64,000 nucleotides of DNA from Parahaliea mediterranea (lineage in GTDB: Bacteria; Pseudomonadota; Gammaproteobacteria; Pseudomonadales; Halieaceae): contig NZ_QEWO01000001.1 of the NCBI RefSeq assembly GCF_003402235.1, positions 1,116,001-1,180,000 of the forward strand, written 5' to 3'. The position numbers were made by a program, and so were the translations under genes. Below, one piece after another: positions 6,890-14,921 of the stretch (position 1 is its first letter; each line of letters starts with the position of its first letter). The notes under the pieces were generated by a model that made no database searches, had not been told where the DNA came from, and saw only the letters and a program-made list of their open reading frames with translations.

Positions 6890-8659
6890 CTAATCGTGCG
6901 CGCCCGAGCGGGCGGCATCGAACACCACCTTGCCATCCACCACCGTCATCTGCACCTTCGCCTTGTGAATGGCATAAGTGTCTATCTCGAACAGGTTGTC
7001 GCTGAGCACGACAAAGTCCGCCTGCTTGCCGGCTTGCAACGAACCCACCTGGTCCTCCAGGCGCAACTGGTAAGCGGCATCCAGGGTATAGGCGCGAATG
7101 GCCTGCTCCAGGGTAATGCGCTCCGACAGCGGCGGCTGCACCTTGAAGTCCGCATCGCCCGCGGGCTGGCGCGTCATCGCCATCTCGATATTGAACAGGG
7201 GGTTGAGCCCGTCCAGGCCAATCCAGCTGGCCGGGTAATCGGTACCCAGGGTGATGCGGCCACCACCGGCGGCAATCGAGCGCAGGGGATAGAAGTGCTG
7301 CAGGCGATCCTTGCCGAGAAATTCCTCGGCCACATCATCGTAGACGTACCAACTCGGTGTGGACTGGGCGATGACATCCAGTTTGCCAAAGCGCTGCACA
7401 TCCGCCGGGGCGACAATCTGCAAATGGCAAAGCGTGATGCGCACATCCGCATCGGGCAGTTCGGTGCGCACCTGCTCGGCAAGGTCCAGCCCCATGCGCA
7501 CGGCGGCGTCGCCAAGGGTGTGCAGGTGCAGGTCGACCCCGGCAGCGGCGGCGGCCAGTATCACCGACTCGGCCTTCTCGGCGGACACCAGTGAATCACC
7601 CCGGTGCCCCGGCGGCGTGATGTAGGGCTCCAGCAGGTAGGCCGTCTTGGCCTCCACGGTGCCATCCAGCGACACTTTTAACATGCGCAGGTCAAAAAAC
7701 TCCGAGTGGAAGCGCTCGTTCAGCCCGGCCAGGGTGGTCAGGGCGCTGTCCAGCTTGGCGTCGGTATTGGTGTAGAGGGAGCCGACAATGCGCAACGGCA
7801 GGCGATCCTCGGCCACCAGCTCCTCCATTAGCGCAAAGGTGGCCTCACCGCCATCCACCATGCCGGCGTCGAAGGCGGCGGTGATGCCCATCGACGACAT
7901 GGTGCCAAGGAAGGACGCAGCCCCGCGGGCCAGATTGGCGGCGTTCACCACCCCCAGCTTTTCGCTGATCCAGTTGAAGGCGCCGCCCTCGATCAGCCAG
8001 CCGGTGGGCTGGCCGTCGTCATAGCGCTTGTAGTAGTGCCGGCCGGGCACCGGGTCTGGCGTATCGGCGGTAAGGCCCACTGCCGCCATGGCTTTGCTAT
8101 TGACCCAGGCGGTGTGAAAGCCTTCGTCAAACAACATCACCGGCCGGTCGGGCACCACCTCGTCCAGCATTTTTGCGGTCGGCCCCTGCTCGCCAAAGGC
8201 TGCGCCCAGAAAGCCGTAGCCCACCAGGGGGGTCTGCTGGGGGTTGGCCCTGGCGTACTCGGCCACCGCCGCCAGCACCTGCTCCGGGTTCATGTCCGGG
8301 CTCAGCGACACGGCGTACACCCAGGGAAAGGTATCTCCCACATGGATATGGGTATCAATAAAGCCCGGCAGCACCAGCCTGCCACCCAGGTCCACGGTCT
8401 CGGTGCCGGCATCCACCCTGGCCAGGGCATCAGCGTCGCTGCCGACGAAGGTGAGGGTATCGCCATCGAGCACCATGGCCTCGGCCCAGGGCTGGGCCTC
8501 GTCCTGGGTGTAAATGCGGCCGTTGTAGAGCAACTTGTCGGCTGCCGCACTGTACAGCGGCAGCGCCAGGGCGGCGCAGCCCAGCAGCGCGACCCAGCGG
8601 CCGGGCCACCGTATCAACGGCTGCGCGCGGCCCGTGGGTTGGTTGTCATGTGGGTTCAT
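6890..8659 (-). CDS. Exported amidohydrolase family 3 (YtcJ-like)
   Basis: Metal-dependent hydrolase of 589 aa. After an Arg-containing N-terminus and a hydrophobic segment (VALLGCAALALPLYSAAA), probably a signal peptide or anchor, comes the beta-sandwich start (KLLYNGRIYTQDE). The metal-binding FIDTHIH motif follows at the start of the TIM barrel, with further His motifs (DLHLHTLGD, ITLCHLQI) and TLGTDYPA late in the barrel. The C-terminus closes the sandwich with QAGKQADFVVL. YtcJ-like enzymes act on amides and related bonds; the natural substrate is unknown. I chose the ATG at 8659, preceded by GAGAG. Upstream in-frame Mets have no ribosome-binding site. It is monocistronic. Confidence 0.88.
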   Translation of the reverse strand: MNPHDNQPTGRAQPLIRWPGRWVALLGCAALALPLYSAAADKLLYNGRIYTQDEAQPWAEAMVLDGDTLTFVGSDADALARVDAGTETVDLGGRLVLPGFIDTHIHVGDTFPWVYAVSLSPDMNPEQVLAAVAEYARANPQQTPLVGYGFLGAAFGEQGPTAKMLDEVVPDRPVMLFDEGFHTAWVNSKAMAAVGLTADTPDPVPGRHYYKRYDDGQPTGWLIEGGAFNWISEKLGVVNAANLARGAASFLGTMSSMGITAAFDAGMVDGGEATFALMEELVAEDRLPLRIVGSLYTNTDAKLDSALTTLAGLNERFHSEFFDLRMLKVSLDGTVEAKTAYLLEPYITPPGHRGDSLVSAEKAESVILAAAAAGVDLHLHTLGDAAVRMGLDLAEQVRTELPDADVRITLCHLQIVAPADVQRFGKLDVIAQSTPSWYVYDDVAEEFLGKDRLQHFYPLRSIAAGGGRITLGTDYPASWIGLDGLNPLFNIEMAMTRQPAGDADFKVQPPLSERITLEQAIRAYTLDAAYQLRLEDQVGSLQAGKQADFVVLSDNLFEIDTYAIHKAKVQMTVVDGKVVFDAARSGAHD

Positions 8660-8939
8660 AGGTTCTCTCGCTATTTTCATCCCGAACATTATCGTCGTCC
8701 CGAACAGCATCAATGGGTGGTTATCCCCATAATCTGTGGACAATCCTGTGAGTTAAACAGGGGCAAGTTTGCCCAGGGCAACAACCACCACCCCTCGCGG
8801 CGCCTGCTTAAATCCTGAGCAGCCCCGCAGGGGATACTGCACCAAGGCGCCGGTGGCCGCCATCCTCATGCTTCCTGTATCATCGGCCCCTCATTTTTGC
8901 CTCCCCTTCGCCTGTGCCTGACGCCCAGCCTGTCGCCAG

Positions 8940-10799
8940 ATGAACGCCCTCAGTGCCAACGACCTGCCGCTGCCCGCGAATCTCCCGGTGGCCACCTCGG
9001 ACCTTGCGGCACTGACCCAATCCGCCTTTCGCAACTGGCTGGACAGCGTGGATGTGGCAACCAGCGTCAAAACGCCCCTTGCCCTGCTGGAGCCCACTGC
9101 CCTGGCCCTGGCCGAGTCGGACCAGGGCTTTCTGGCACCCGGGCACCACCCGCTGCACCGCCTGCTCGACTGGGCCGGCGTAGCCTTTGCCGGGGTGGAC
9201 GATACCACCGCCCCGGGGCGCACTGCGCTGTCGATTCTGCAGGCCCTGTGCCGGATGCTGCACGCCGACAGCGACGCCCGGCACAAACTCTCCAGCGCAT
9301 TGCGCGTATCCCAGGACCGCCTGCAGCGGCTGGCCGGCGACTTCCAGCGCGGCGCCGACGAGGCCTGCCAGCGCGTCAACCGCCAGTCGCGCCAACAGCT
9401 GGCCTCGCAGCAGGTGGCCGAACAGCTGAACCACCACCTGTGCACACCGCTGCCGGCAGCGGTGGCGACCTTTCTGGCAGGCCCCTGGCATGCCTGCGGC
9501 AGCACAACACTGGCAAGCCGGGGCCGCACCAGCGAGCTCTGGCGGCTATTCACCGCCACCACCGAACGCCTGGTGCGCGTTGCCAGCGCTGGCGAAATGA
9601 CCCAGGCCCGGCGCCGGCAGGCGCTGGAGCTCGCCAGCGCGCTGCCGCGTATCATCGAGCGCCTTGGCGACATTGACAGCGCTGCTGACCCGAACCTCAT
9701 CCAGGCCCTGTTCGGGGTGGAGCAGGTGTTACTGCAGATTGCCCGGGGCGTTGAACCGGTTGCGCAGGACAACCCACCGCTGCCCGATGGCTCGCCCGCT
9801 GCCGCCGGCGCCGCCGAGTATTTTCACTCCCTCAATACCTGGTATCGCTGCACAGAGGGAGCCACGCCCCAGCGCCTGCGCCTGGGCGCGGTGGATATCG
9901 CGCAAGACCGCCTGTGGTTTTACCGCTTCGATGGCGAGCGGCAACTGGACATCACCTCCCTCAATGCCCAAAGGCTGTTCGAGCATGGGCAGCTGGCGCC
10001 GGTGGCCACCCGCCACGCCGCCTTCAGCCTGGCCCTGGCCGCAGCCGCCGGCATCGCCACCAGCGACGACTACCGCCGGGTGTTTGGCGTGCCGCCACGG
10101 CGGGTGCAGGAACAGCAACAGCAGGCGCAGGCCCGGCAACGCCAGGATGCCCAGGCGGCCAGGGTCCGGGAGCAGGAACAGCAGGCCGCCCGGCAGGCGC
10201 AGCAGCGGGAACAGGCCGAAGCAGCCATGCAGGCCGAGGCAGCGCGCCAGGAGGCGCAGGTGATCGCCTACCGCAAGCGCTTTGAAGCCCGGGCGCGGGC
10301 CGCCATTGCCGAACAGCGCCGGCGCCGCGAGGCCCGCGAAGCAGGCCAGCCATTGGACGAGGCAGCCCCGCAGCCAACCGCCAAGCACGACCAAGACCTT
10401 GCCGCCTACCGCGAACACCGCAAGCATTTTTACGCGCAGGCACTACCCGCCGCCGAGGCCGCCGCCAGTCTGACGACAGAGGCCCTGCAAACTCCCGACC
10501 ACGCTAGCTCCCACGCCAGCCCCCACGCATCCGCCAGCGAACCGGTGATGCGCCCCGCTGAACAGGCCGCCGAAGCCGTCAAGGCCACCCTTGGCACCTG
10601 GTATGCATTCCACGACAGCCGCACTCCCCTGCTGGCGAAACTGGCGGGATTCGAGCAGGGCTCCGGGCAATTCCTGTTCACCAACCGCCAGGGGCACCTG
10701 ATCCGCAAGCTGCTACTATCAGAATTGACAGAACTGATAGACGGCGGCCAGGTTGCCGCCGTGGACATGGTGTTCCTCAATGTCGGACCTGGACATTAA
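8940..10799 (+). CDS. DUF1631 family protein with two PilZ-like modules
   Basis: Protein of 619 aa matching the DUF1631 family, which commonly occurs near PilZ/c-di-GMP genes and has no settled function. Residues 1-290 are helical. Residues 299-356 (TWYRC...RLFEHGQLAPV) and 572-617 (TWYAF...ELIDGGQVAAV) look like two copies of one beta-rich module. Between them residues 388-466 form a Gln/Arg/Ala-rich coiled coil. No signal peptide or membrane segment is seen, so it is probably cytoplasmic. The start lacks a clear ribosome-binding site. Its last 20 nt overlap the next gene, a PilZ protein, implying translational coupling. The family call is good; the duplication is my own alignment by eye. 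Confidence 0.75.
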   Translation: MNALSANDLPLPANLPVATSDLAALTQSAFRNWLDSVDVATSVKTPLALLEPTALALAESDQGFLAPGHHPLHRLLDWAGVAFAGVDDTTAPGRTALSILQALCRMLHADSDARHKLSSALRVSQDRLQRLAGDFQRGADEACQRVNRQSRQQLASQQVAEQLNHHLCTPLPAAVATFLAGPWHACGSTTLASRGRTSELWRLFTATTERLVRVASAGEMTQARRRQALELASALPRIIERLGDIDSAADPNLIQALFGVEQVLLQIARGVEPVAQDNPPLPDGSPAAAGAAEYFHSLNTWYRCTEGATPQRLRLGAVDIAQDRLWFYRFDGERQLDITSLNAQRLFEHGQLAPVATRHAAFSLALAAAAGIATSDDYRRVFGVPPRRVQEQQQQAQARQRQDAQAARVREQEQQAARQAQQREQAEAAMQAEAARQEAQVIAYRKRFEARARAAIAEQRRRREAREAGQPLDEAAPQPTAKHDQDLAAYREHRKHFYAQALPAAEAAASLTTEALQTPDHASSHASPHASASEPVMRPAEQAAEAVKATLGTWYAFHDSRTPLLAKLAGFEQGSGQFLFTNRQGHLIRKLLLSELTELIDGGQVAAVDMVFLNVGPGH

Positions 10800-11175
10800 C
10801 ACCCCGGCGACAGAGCGACGTCACCTGCGACTACCGGTGGCGGCCACCGTCTTTATCGATGTCGAAGGCCCCGCCGCGCCGGGAGCCGAGCCCGCCGTTG
10901 ACGTATGCTCGGCACAGGATGTTTCCCGGGGCGGGTTACGGATCACCCTGGGGCGCGCCCTGCAGCCCGACCAGCTGGTGCAGCTGGCGGTGCGACTGGA
11001 ACACCAGGATGCCGAGGCGCCCGTGTTCCTGGTCGGGCAGGTGGTGTGGTGTCGAGCGGATGCCGCTGCACCCGGCAGTTTCTGCGCCGGTATTCGCTTT
11101 CTTGACGTTGCCCAGACCGAGTACCAGCGCTGGCACGATCTACTCACCGAAGAAGAAACCCGCGGCGCCAACTAG
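10780..11175 (+). CDS. PilZ domain protein
   Basis: Small cytoplasmic protein of 131 aa that is essentially one PilZ domain. The N-terminal ERRHLRLPV carries the RxxxR half of the c-di-GMP site, and DVSRGGLRI supplies the D/NxSxxG half, so ligand binding is expected. A WCR-type strand and GIRFLD complete the barrel. I start at the ATG at 10780, which gives a normal PilZ length and overlaps the DUF1631 stop by 20 nt. An upstream in-frame start would add residues with no homology. Together with DUF1631 this looks like a two-gene c-di-GMP effector module. Confidence 0.9.
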   Translation: MSDLDINTPATERRHLRLPVAATVFIDVEGPAAPGAEPAVDVCSAQDVSRGGLRITLGRALQPDQLVQLAVRLEHQDAEAPVFLVGQVVWCRADAAAPGSFCAGIRFLDVAQTEYQRWHDLLTEEETRGAN

Positions 11176-11193
11176 GCGATAAAGCCGCGATAC

Positions 11194-12393
11194 TCAATAA
11201 CGCAGCGGCAATACCGGCGGGCCGCGCAGCACCGTGCCGCAGGGCCGGGCGGCTTCCTCGTTCGCCAGGCTCAGCTGCGGCAGCTCCTGCAACAGGGTAT
11301 CGAGCACCACGCGCAACTGGCGCCGGGCCAGGTGCATGCCCGGGCACAGGCGCGGGCCGGGGCCAAAACTGAGCAGGGTGCGACTGGTGTCGCGGGTGGG
11401 GTCGTAGTGATCCGGCGACGCGAACACCGCCGGGTCGCGGTTGGCCCCGGCAATGGCAAACAGGCAGAAGCTGCCGGCGGGAATCTCCACCCCCGCAAAA
11501 CTCACCGCCTGCTCCGCCGATACCCGTGGCAAAATGGCCACCGGCGACTCCAGCCGCAGCACTTCCTCGATGGCGCCCGCGCGCAGGGCGGGCTGTTCCC
11601 GCAGTTGCTGCCAGCGCTCCCGCTGGCTGAGCAAGAGGTACAGCAGGTTGCCCAGCGCATCCACGGTGGTGCTGGCCCCGGCGGTAAACAGCAGGCGAAT
11701 GTGCGACAGCACTTCCTCATCGGTGAGGTACTGCCCATCCACATCGGTGTGCAGCAGGGCAGAGATAACATCCTCCTGCGGCTGCGAGCGGCGCTCGGCC
11801 AGCAGGGGCAGCAGGTAATCGGTGATGTCCCGGGCGCACTGGGCGGCGTGTTGAGGATCGCTGGTAAACGCCAGAAAGCCGCTGGCCCAGCCACGAAAGG
11901 CCTCTTCCCGGGCCAGCGGGATACCCAGCATGCGGCTGATCACCATGAAGGGATAGCGGTGGCTGAAGTGGTGGGCAAAATCCCCGCCACCGGGGGGCAG
12001 CTGCGCCAGTAACTCCCGCGCCAGGGCCGCCAGCCCCTCCACTTCCATGCGCGCCACCGCGGTGGAGCGAAAGGCCGGGGTGGCCAGGCGACGATACAGG
12101 CGGTGCTCATCGTCCTCCATGGTCTGGAAGGTGAGGCCCTGCACCGGCTCGATGGTGCGCCGGTAGGCCTCGGCAGGCGGAAAGCGCGGATTGTCGCGAA
12201 AGGCGGCGGCCAGTGCGCTATGGCCGCTGATCAGGTAGGCGGTCTGGCCGGCATAGCGGGTGAGAGTCAGCGGCCCGCGCTGGCGGCAGTCCGCCAGCCA
12301 GCGATGGAAGGTGGCACCGGGCAGGGTGGCCTGGGCGAGATCCTCCACCCCCGGCGCGGCGGCAGGGGCTTGCACGGCAACAGGGGCTTGCAC
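11194..12393 (-). CDS. Cytochrome P450
   Basis: Soluble bacterial class I-type P450 of 399 aa. The I-helix oxygen-activation motif AGASTT, the K-helix ExxR (EEVLR) and the heme-binding loop FGPGPRLCPGMHLAR with Cys350 as thiolate ligand are all present. It should hydroxylate a hydrophobic substrate using an external ferredoxin and reductase. Neither redox partner is encoded nearby and the substrate is unknown. The predicted start is a GTG 9 nt after the DUF1244 stop, with AGGG upstream, so the two genes are probably co-transcribed. The first ~18 residues are an Ala/Pro/Val repeat (VQAPVA-type) of unclear role. Confidence 0.93.
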   Translation of the reverse strand: MQAPVAVQAPAAAPGVEDLAQATLPGATFHRWLADCRQRGPLTLTRYAGQTAYLISGHSALAAAFRDNPRFPPAEAYRRTIEPVQGLTFQTMEDDEHRLYRRLATPAFRSTAVARMEVEGLAALARELLAQLPPGGGDFAHHFSHRYPFMVISRMLGIPLAREEAFRGWASGFLAFTSDPQHAAQCARDITDYLLPLLAERRSQPQEDVISALLHTDVDGQYLTDEEVLSHIRLLFTAGASTTVDALGNLLYLLLSQRERWQQLREQPALRAGAIEEVLRLESPVAILPRVSAEQAVSFAGVEIPAGSFCLFAIAGANRDPAVFASPDHYDPTRDTSRTLLSFGPGPRLCPGMHLARRQLRVVLDTLLQELPQLSLANEEAARPCGTVLRGPPVLPLRY

Positions 12394-12402
12394 GACAGTG
12401 CC

Positions 12403-12642
12403 CTACTTCTGGTGCTTGGCCTTCCATTCCTCGTAGGGCATGCCGTACACCCGCTCCCGGGCGGTGTCGTAATCCATGTCCAGGCCCTCTTCCTCGGCGG
12501 CGGCCATGTACCACTTGGCCAGGCAGTTGCGGCAAAAGCCGGCCAGTTCCATCAGCTCGATATTTTGCACATCCTTGCGGCTGTCCAGGTGTTCCAGCAG
12601 GCGGCGAAACGCGCCTGCCTCAATGTTGTTGATGTTGGACAC
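12403..12642 (-). CDS. DUF1244 protein
   Basis: Conserved 79-aa proteobacterial protein of unknown function. The family signature is clear: FRRLLEHL, DVQNIELMELAGFCRNCLAKWY and VYGMPYEEWK. The two closely spaced cysteines (CRNC) could bind a metal, though this is untested inference. The length matches the family. It lies directly upstream of the P450 gene, probably in one transcript, but DUF1244 genes occur in many contexts, so this need not mean shared function. Confidence 0.9.
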   Translation of the reverse strand: MSNINNIEAGAFRRLLEHLDSRKDVQNIELMELAGFCRNCLAKWYMAAAEEEGLDMDYDTARERVYGMPYEEWKAKHQK

Positions 12643-12733
12643 GGCGGTTCTCCTTTTTAACGTCTTTATTTGCGTCTTCTTATTCGGCTTGCGGGCGGCG
12701 AGTGGCTATTGCTGTCTATCTGGGCTATCCAGG

Positions 12734-13894
12734 CTAATCACCCATGTGGGCCACGCTCCGCAGGATCAACTGTACCAGACGGGTCTGGCGTGTCACCCCG
12801 GTTTTGGAGAACACCGCGCTGAGGTGCGATTTGCCGGTGTTGCGGGAAATATTGAGTTGTTCGCAGGCCTCGTCCAGGGTGGCGCCGTTGGCCAGCAGCA
12901 GGGCCAGGTTGGCCTCGGCGCGGGTGAAGCCGAACAGGGTCATCAGCACCGCCTGGGGCGCCTCGCGGGGCTGGCTGGGGTCGGAGATGAAAATCGCCAC
13001 CGAGGGGTTGCGGCTGCCATCCGGCGCCGCCACCAGCGGCAGCGGGCGCAATAACACGCCGGCACCGGGTGTTTGTGGCCCGGACAGACGCAGGGCCCGA
13101 ATGAACGCCGGCTCCCCGCGCAGATGGGCCTGCATCACTTCTTCCAGGCAGGCGCGAAAGGCCTGGTTGTCGGCACGGTCGGCCAGCCGCAGCTGGCCGT
13201 TTTCCGACTGCATCCAGCGCCCCTCCCCCAGCAAGCGCTCGGCGGCCCGGTTGCTGTGGCGTATGCGGGCGCTCTGGTCGAGGATAATGGCCGCCACCGC
13301 CATGCGGTCCACCGCGTTGGCAAACAGGGAGCGTTCGCTCTCCACCCGGGCAATGCGCGCCTGCAGGCGAATGGTTTGCTGGATATGCGGCAACAGTTGC
13401 TGGCACAGGGCGCGCTCGGCGCTGGAGAAGTTGTCTTTCTCCTCCACCCGGGCAAAACGCAGGCGGGCACTGTTGCCGAGGTCGTCGCCGAGGTCCGCCC
13501 CCATCAGGTGCCGCACCCCGGTGCCCTTCACGTACTGCTGGTAGTAGTCCGATGCGTAGTACTCATCGGGCGCCATGAACTCATCCATGGTGTAGACCTC
13601 TCCCGCCGGCAGATTGACGAAGGGGTCCATGGCGAAGTAACTCTCGTTGTAGGAATCAAAAATGGCGGAGGACAGCACCACCGAATTGATCACCACCCCG
13701 GCATCGCCGGCCTTGGGCGCGCGCAGGATCAGGGTGACAAAGTCCGCCCCCAGAGCCTGCCCCAGCAAACGCAGGAATTCCTGCCACGGCGGGTCCGCCA
13801 CTGGCCCCCGGGACAGGGCCAGCAGCAGTTCGTTCATGGCAGCGGAAATCTGGTAGTCGCGGGGCACCGGCAACAACTCGTGCAAAAAACGCAT
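12734..13894 (-). CDS. LuxR-type transcriptional regulator
   Basis: DNA-binding regulator of about 386 aa. The N-terminal ~180 residues are a probable sensory domain, a middle region around 190-310 resembles a PAS-like fold (AAIILDQSARIRHSNRAAERLLGEG), and residues ~320-385 form a LuxR/GerE helix-turn-helix (FGFTRAEANLALLLANG, NTGKSHLSAVFSKTG). The architecture matches solitary LuxR proteins that respond to metabolites rather than homoserine lactones, with no autoinducer-domain motif that I can see. I chose the ATG at 13894; neither it nor the in-frame TTG at 13921 has a good ribosome-binding site. It sits between P450/DUF1244 and an SDR gene and may regulate them. Confidence 0.82.
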   Translation of the reverse strand: MRFLHELLPVPRDYQISAAMNELLLALSRGPVADPPWQEFLRLLGQALGADFVTLILRAPKAGDAGVVINSVVLSSAIFDSYNESYFAMDPFVNLPAGEVYTMDEFMAPDEYYASDYYQQYVKGTGVRHLMGADLGDDLGNSARLRFARVEEKDNFSSAERALCQQLLPHIQQTIRLQARIARVESERSLFANAVDRMAVAAIILDQSARIRHSNRAAERLLGEGRWMQSENGQLRLADRADNQAFRACLEEVMQAHLRGEPAFIRALRLSGPQTPGAGVLLRPLPLVAAPDGSRNPSVAIFISDPSQPREAPQAVLMTLFGFTRAEANLALLLANGATLDEACEQLNISRNTGKSHLSAVFSKTGVTRQTRLVQLILRSVAHMGD

Positions 13895-13954
13895 TGTCCG
13901 GTGAGCAGGGAGCGGGGTCAACGCGGTGCGGCCGGTGCCACACCGCGCTGCGGG

Positions 13955-14746
13955 TCAGACCGGCATGTACTCCCCGCCGTTCACATCCAGCCCGGCGCCG
14001 GTCACGGATGCGGCGTAGTCCGAGGCCAAAAAGATCGCCGCCTTGGCGCAATCGGCATCGTCGGGGATGCTGCCCAGCGGAATGCTGCGGCAAACCTCGG
14101 CGATCATCTCCTCCTTGCTGCGGCCGGTTTCAGCTACCTGCCAGTCGAAGTAGCCCTCCACCGAGGGACCCCACATCCAGCCCATGTGGGCGCTGTTGAC
14201 GCGGATATTGTCCTTGCCCAGCTCCAGCGCCAGGTGCTTGGTGGCATTGCGCAGCGCCGATTTGGTGCTGCCGTAACCGCCCTGGGTCGCCAACGGCTTG
14301 TGCTCCACCATGGTGGCAATCATCACGATGGCGCCGCCACCGGCCTTGCGCATGGCGGGAATACAGGCCTGGGTGAGCTGCATGGTGCCAAAGAAGTTCA
14401 CTTCCATGCTGCGCCGCCAGCCGTCTAGGTCGGCCACGTCGATGGGCTCGAAGCTGCCCGGATCGTAGGCGCTGTTGAACAGCACATCAATGCGGCCGAA
14501 CGCCTCTTCGGTTTTTGCCGCCAGGTTGCGGCAGTGATCCACGTTGCTGATATCGGTGGGTACCTTCAGCACTTTGGTGCCAAGGCCCAATTCGGCAATT
14601 TCCTGCTCGGCGATGTCCAGCTTGGCTTCGGTGCGCGCTGCAAGCACCACAGCGGCGGCGCCCTCCTTGGCGGCCAGGGTGGACAGTTCCTGCCCAAGCC
14701 CGGGCCCGATCCCGGAGACGATCACGACTTTGTCTTTCAACAGCAT
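13955..14746 (-). CDS. Short-chain dehydrogenase/reductase
   Basis: NAD(P)-dependent oxidoreductase of 263 aa, the usual classical SDR size. The Rossmann glycine motif is GIGPGLG (variant of TGxxxGxG), the cofactor loop includes AARTEAKL, and the catalytic YxxxK is YGSTK. The usual NNAG motif is replaced by NSAYDP, so this is a divergent member. The C-terminus (GAGLDVNGGEYMP) is typical. A GAGGAGC ribosome-binding site precedes the ATG. The substrate is unknown; closeness to a P450 and LuxR regulator suggests oxidation of a hydroxylated compound. The 175 bp upstream (14747-14921) shows no gene. Confidence 0.9.
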   Translation of the reverse strand: MLLKDKVVIVSGIGPGLGQELSTLAAKEGAAAVVLAARTEAKLDIAEQEIAELGLGTKVLKVPTDISNVDHCRNLAAKTEEAFGRIDVLFNSAYDPGSFEPIDVADLDGWRRSMEVNFFGTMQLTQACIPAMRKAGGGAIVMIATMVEHKPLATQGGYGSTKSALRNATKHLALELGKDNIRVNSAHMGWMWGPSVEGYFDWQVAETGRSKEEMIAEVCRSIPLGSIPDDADCAKAAIFLASDYAASVTGAGLDVNGGEYMPV

Positions 14747-14921
14747 TGGCTAGCTCCTCAGTTGTTATGTTGTTGCAGTGAGCTTAAAGACTGCCAGCAG
14801 GCCGCGGCCGCGGCACCACCCGAAAGGGCGAGACGGGCAGAGAAAACGCTCTGGTATAGAGGTTTGAATCAGCCCGGCCCCCTCCAACCCCACCCGCAGC
14901 CGGCGGGGCTGGCAGTGGCCG

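Noticed and set aside
13955-14746. Acyl-homoserine-lactone quorum-sensing locus around the LuxR gene
   Set aside because: No luxI homolog is nearby and the regulator lacks a recognisable autoinducer-binding domain.
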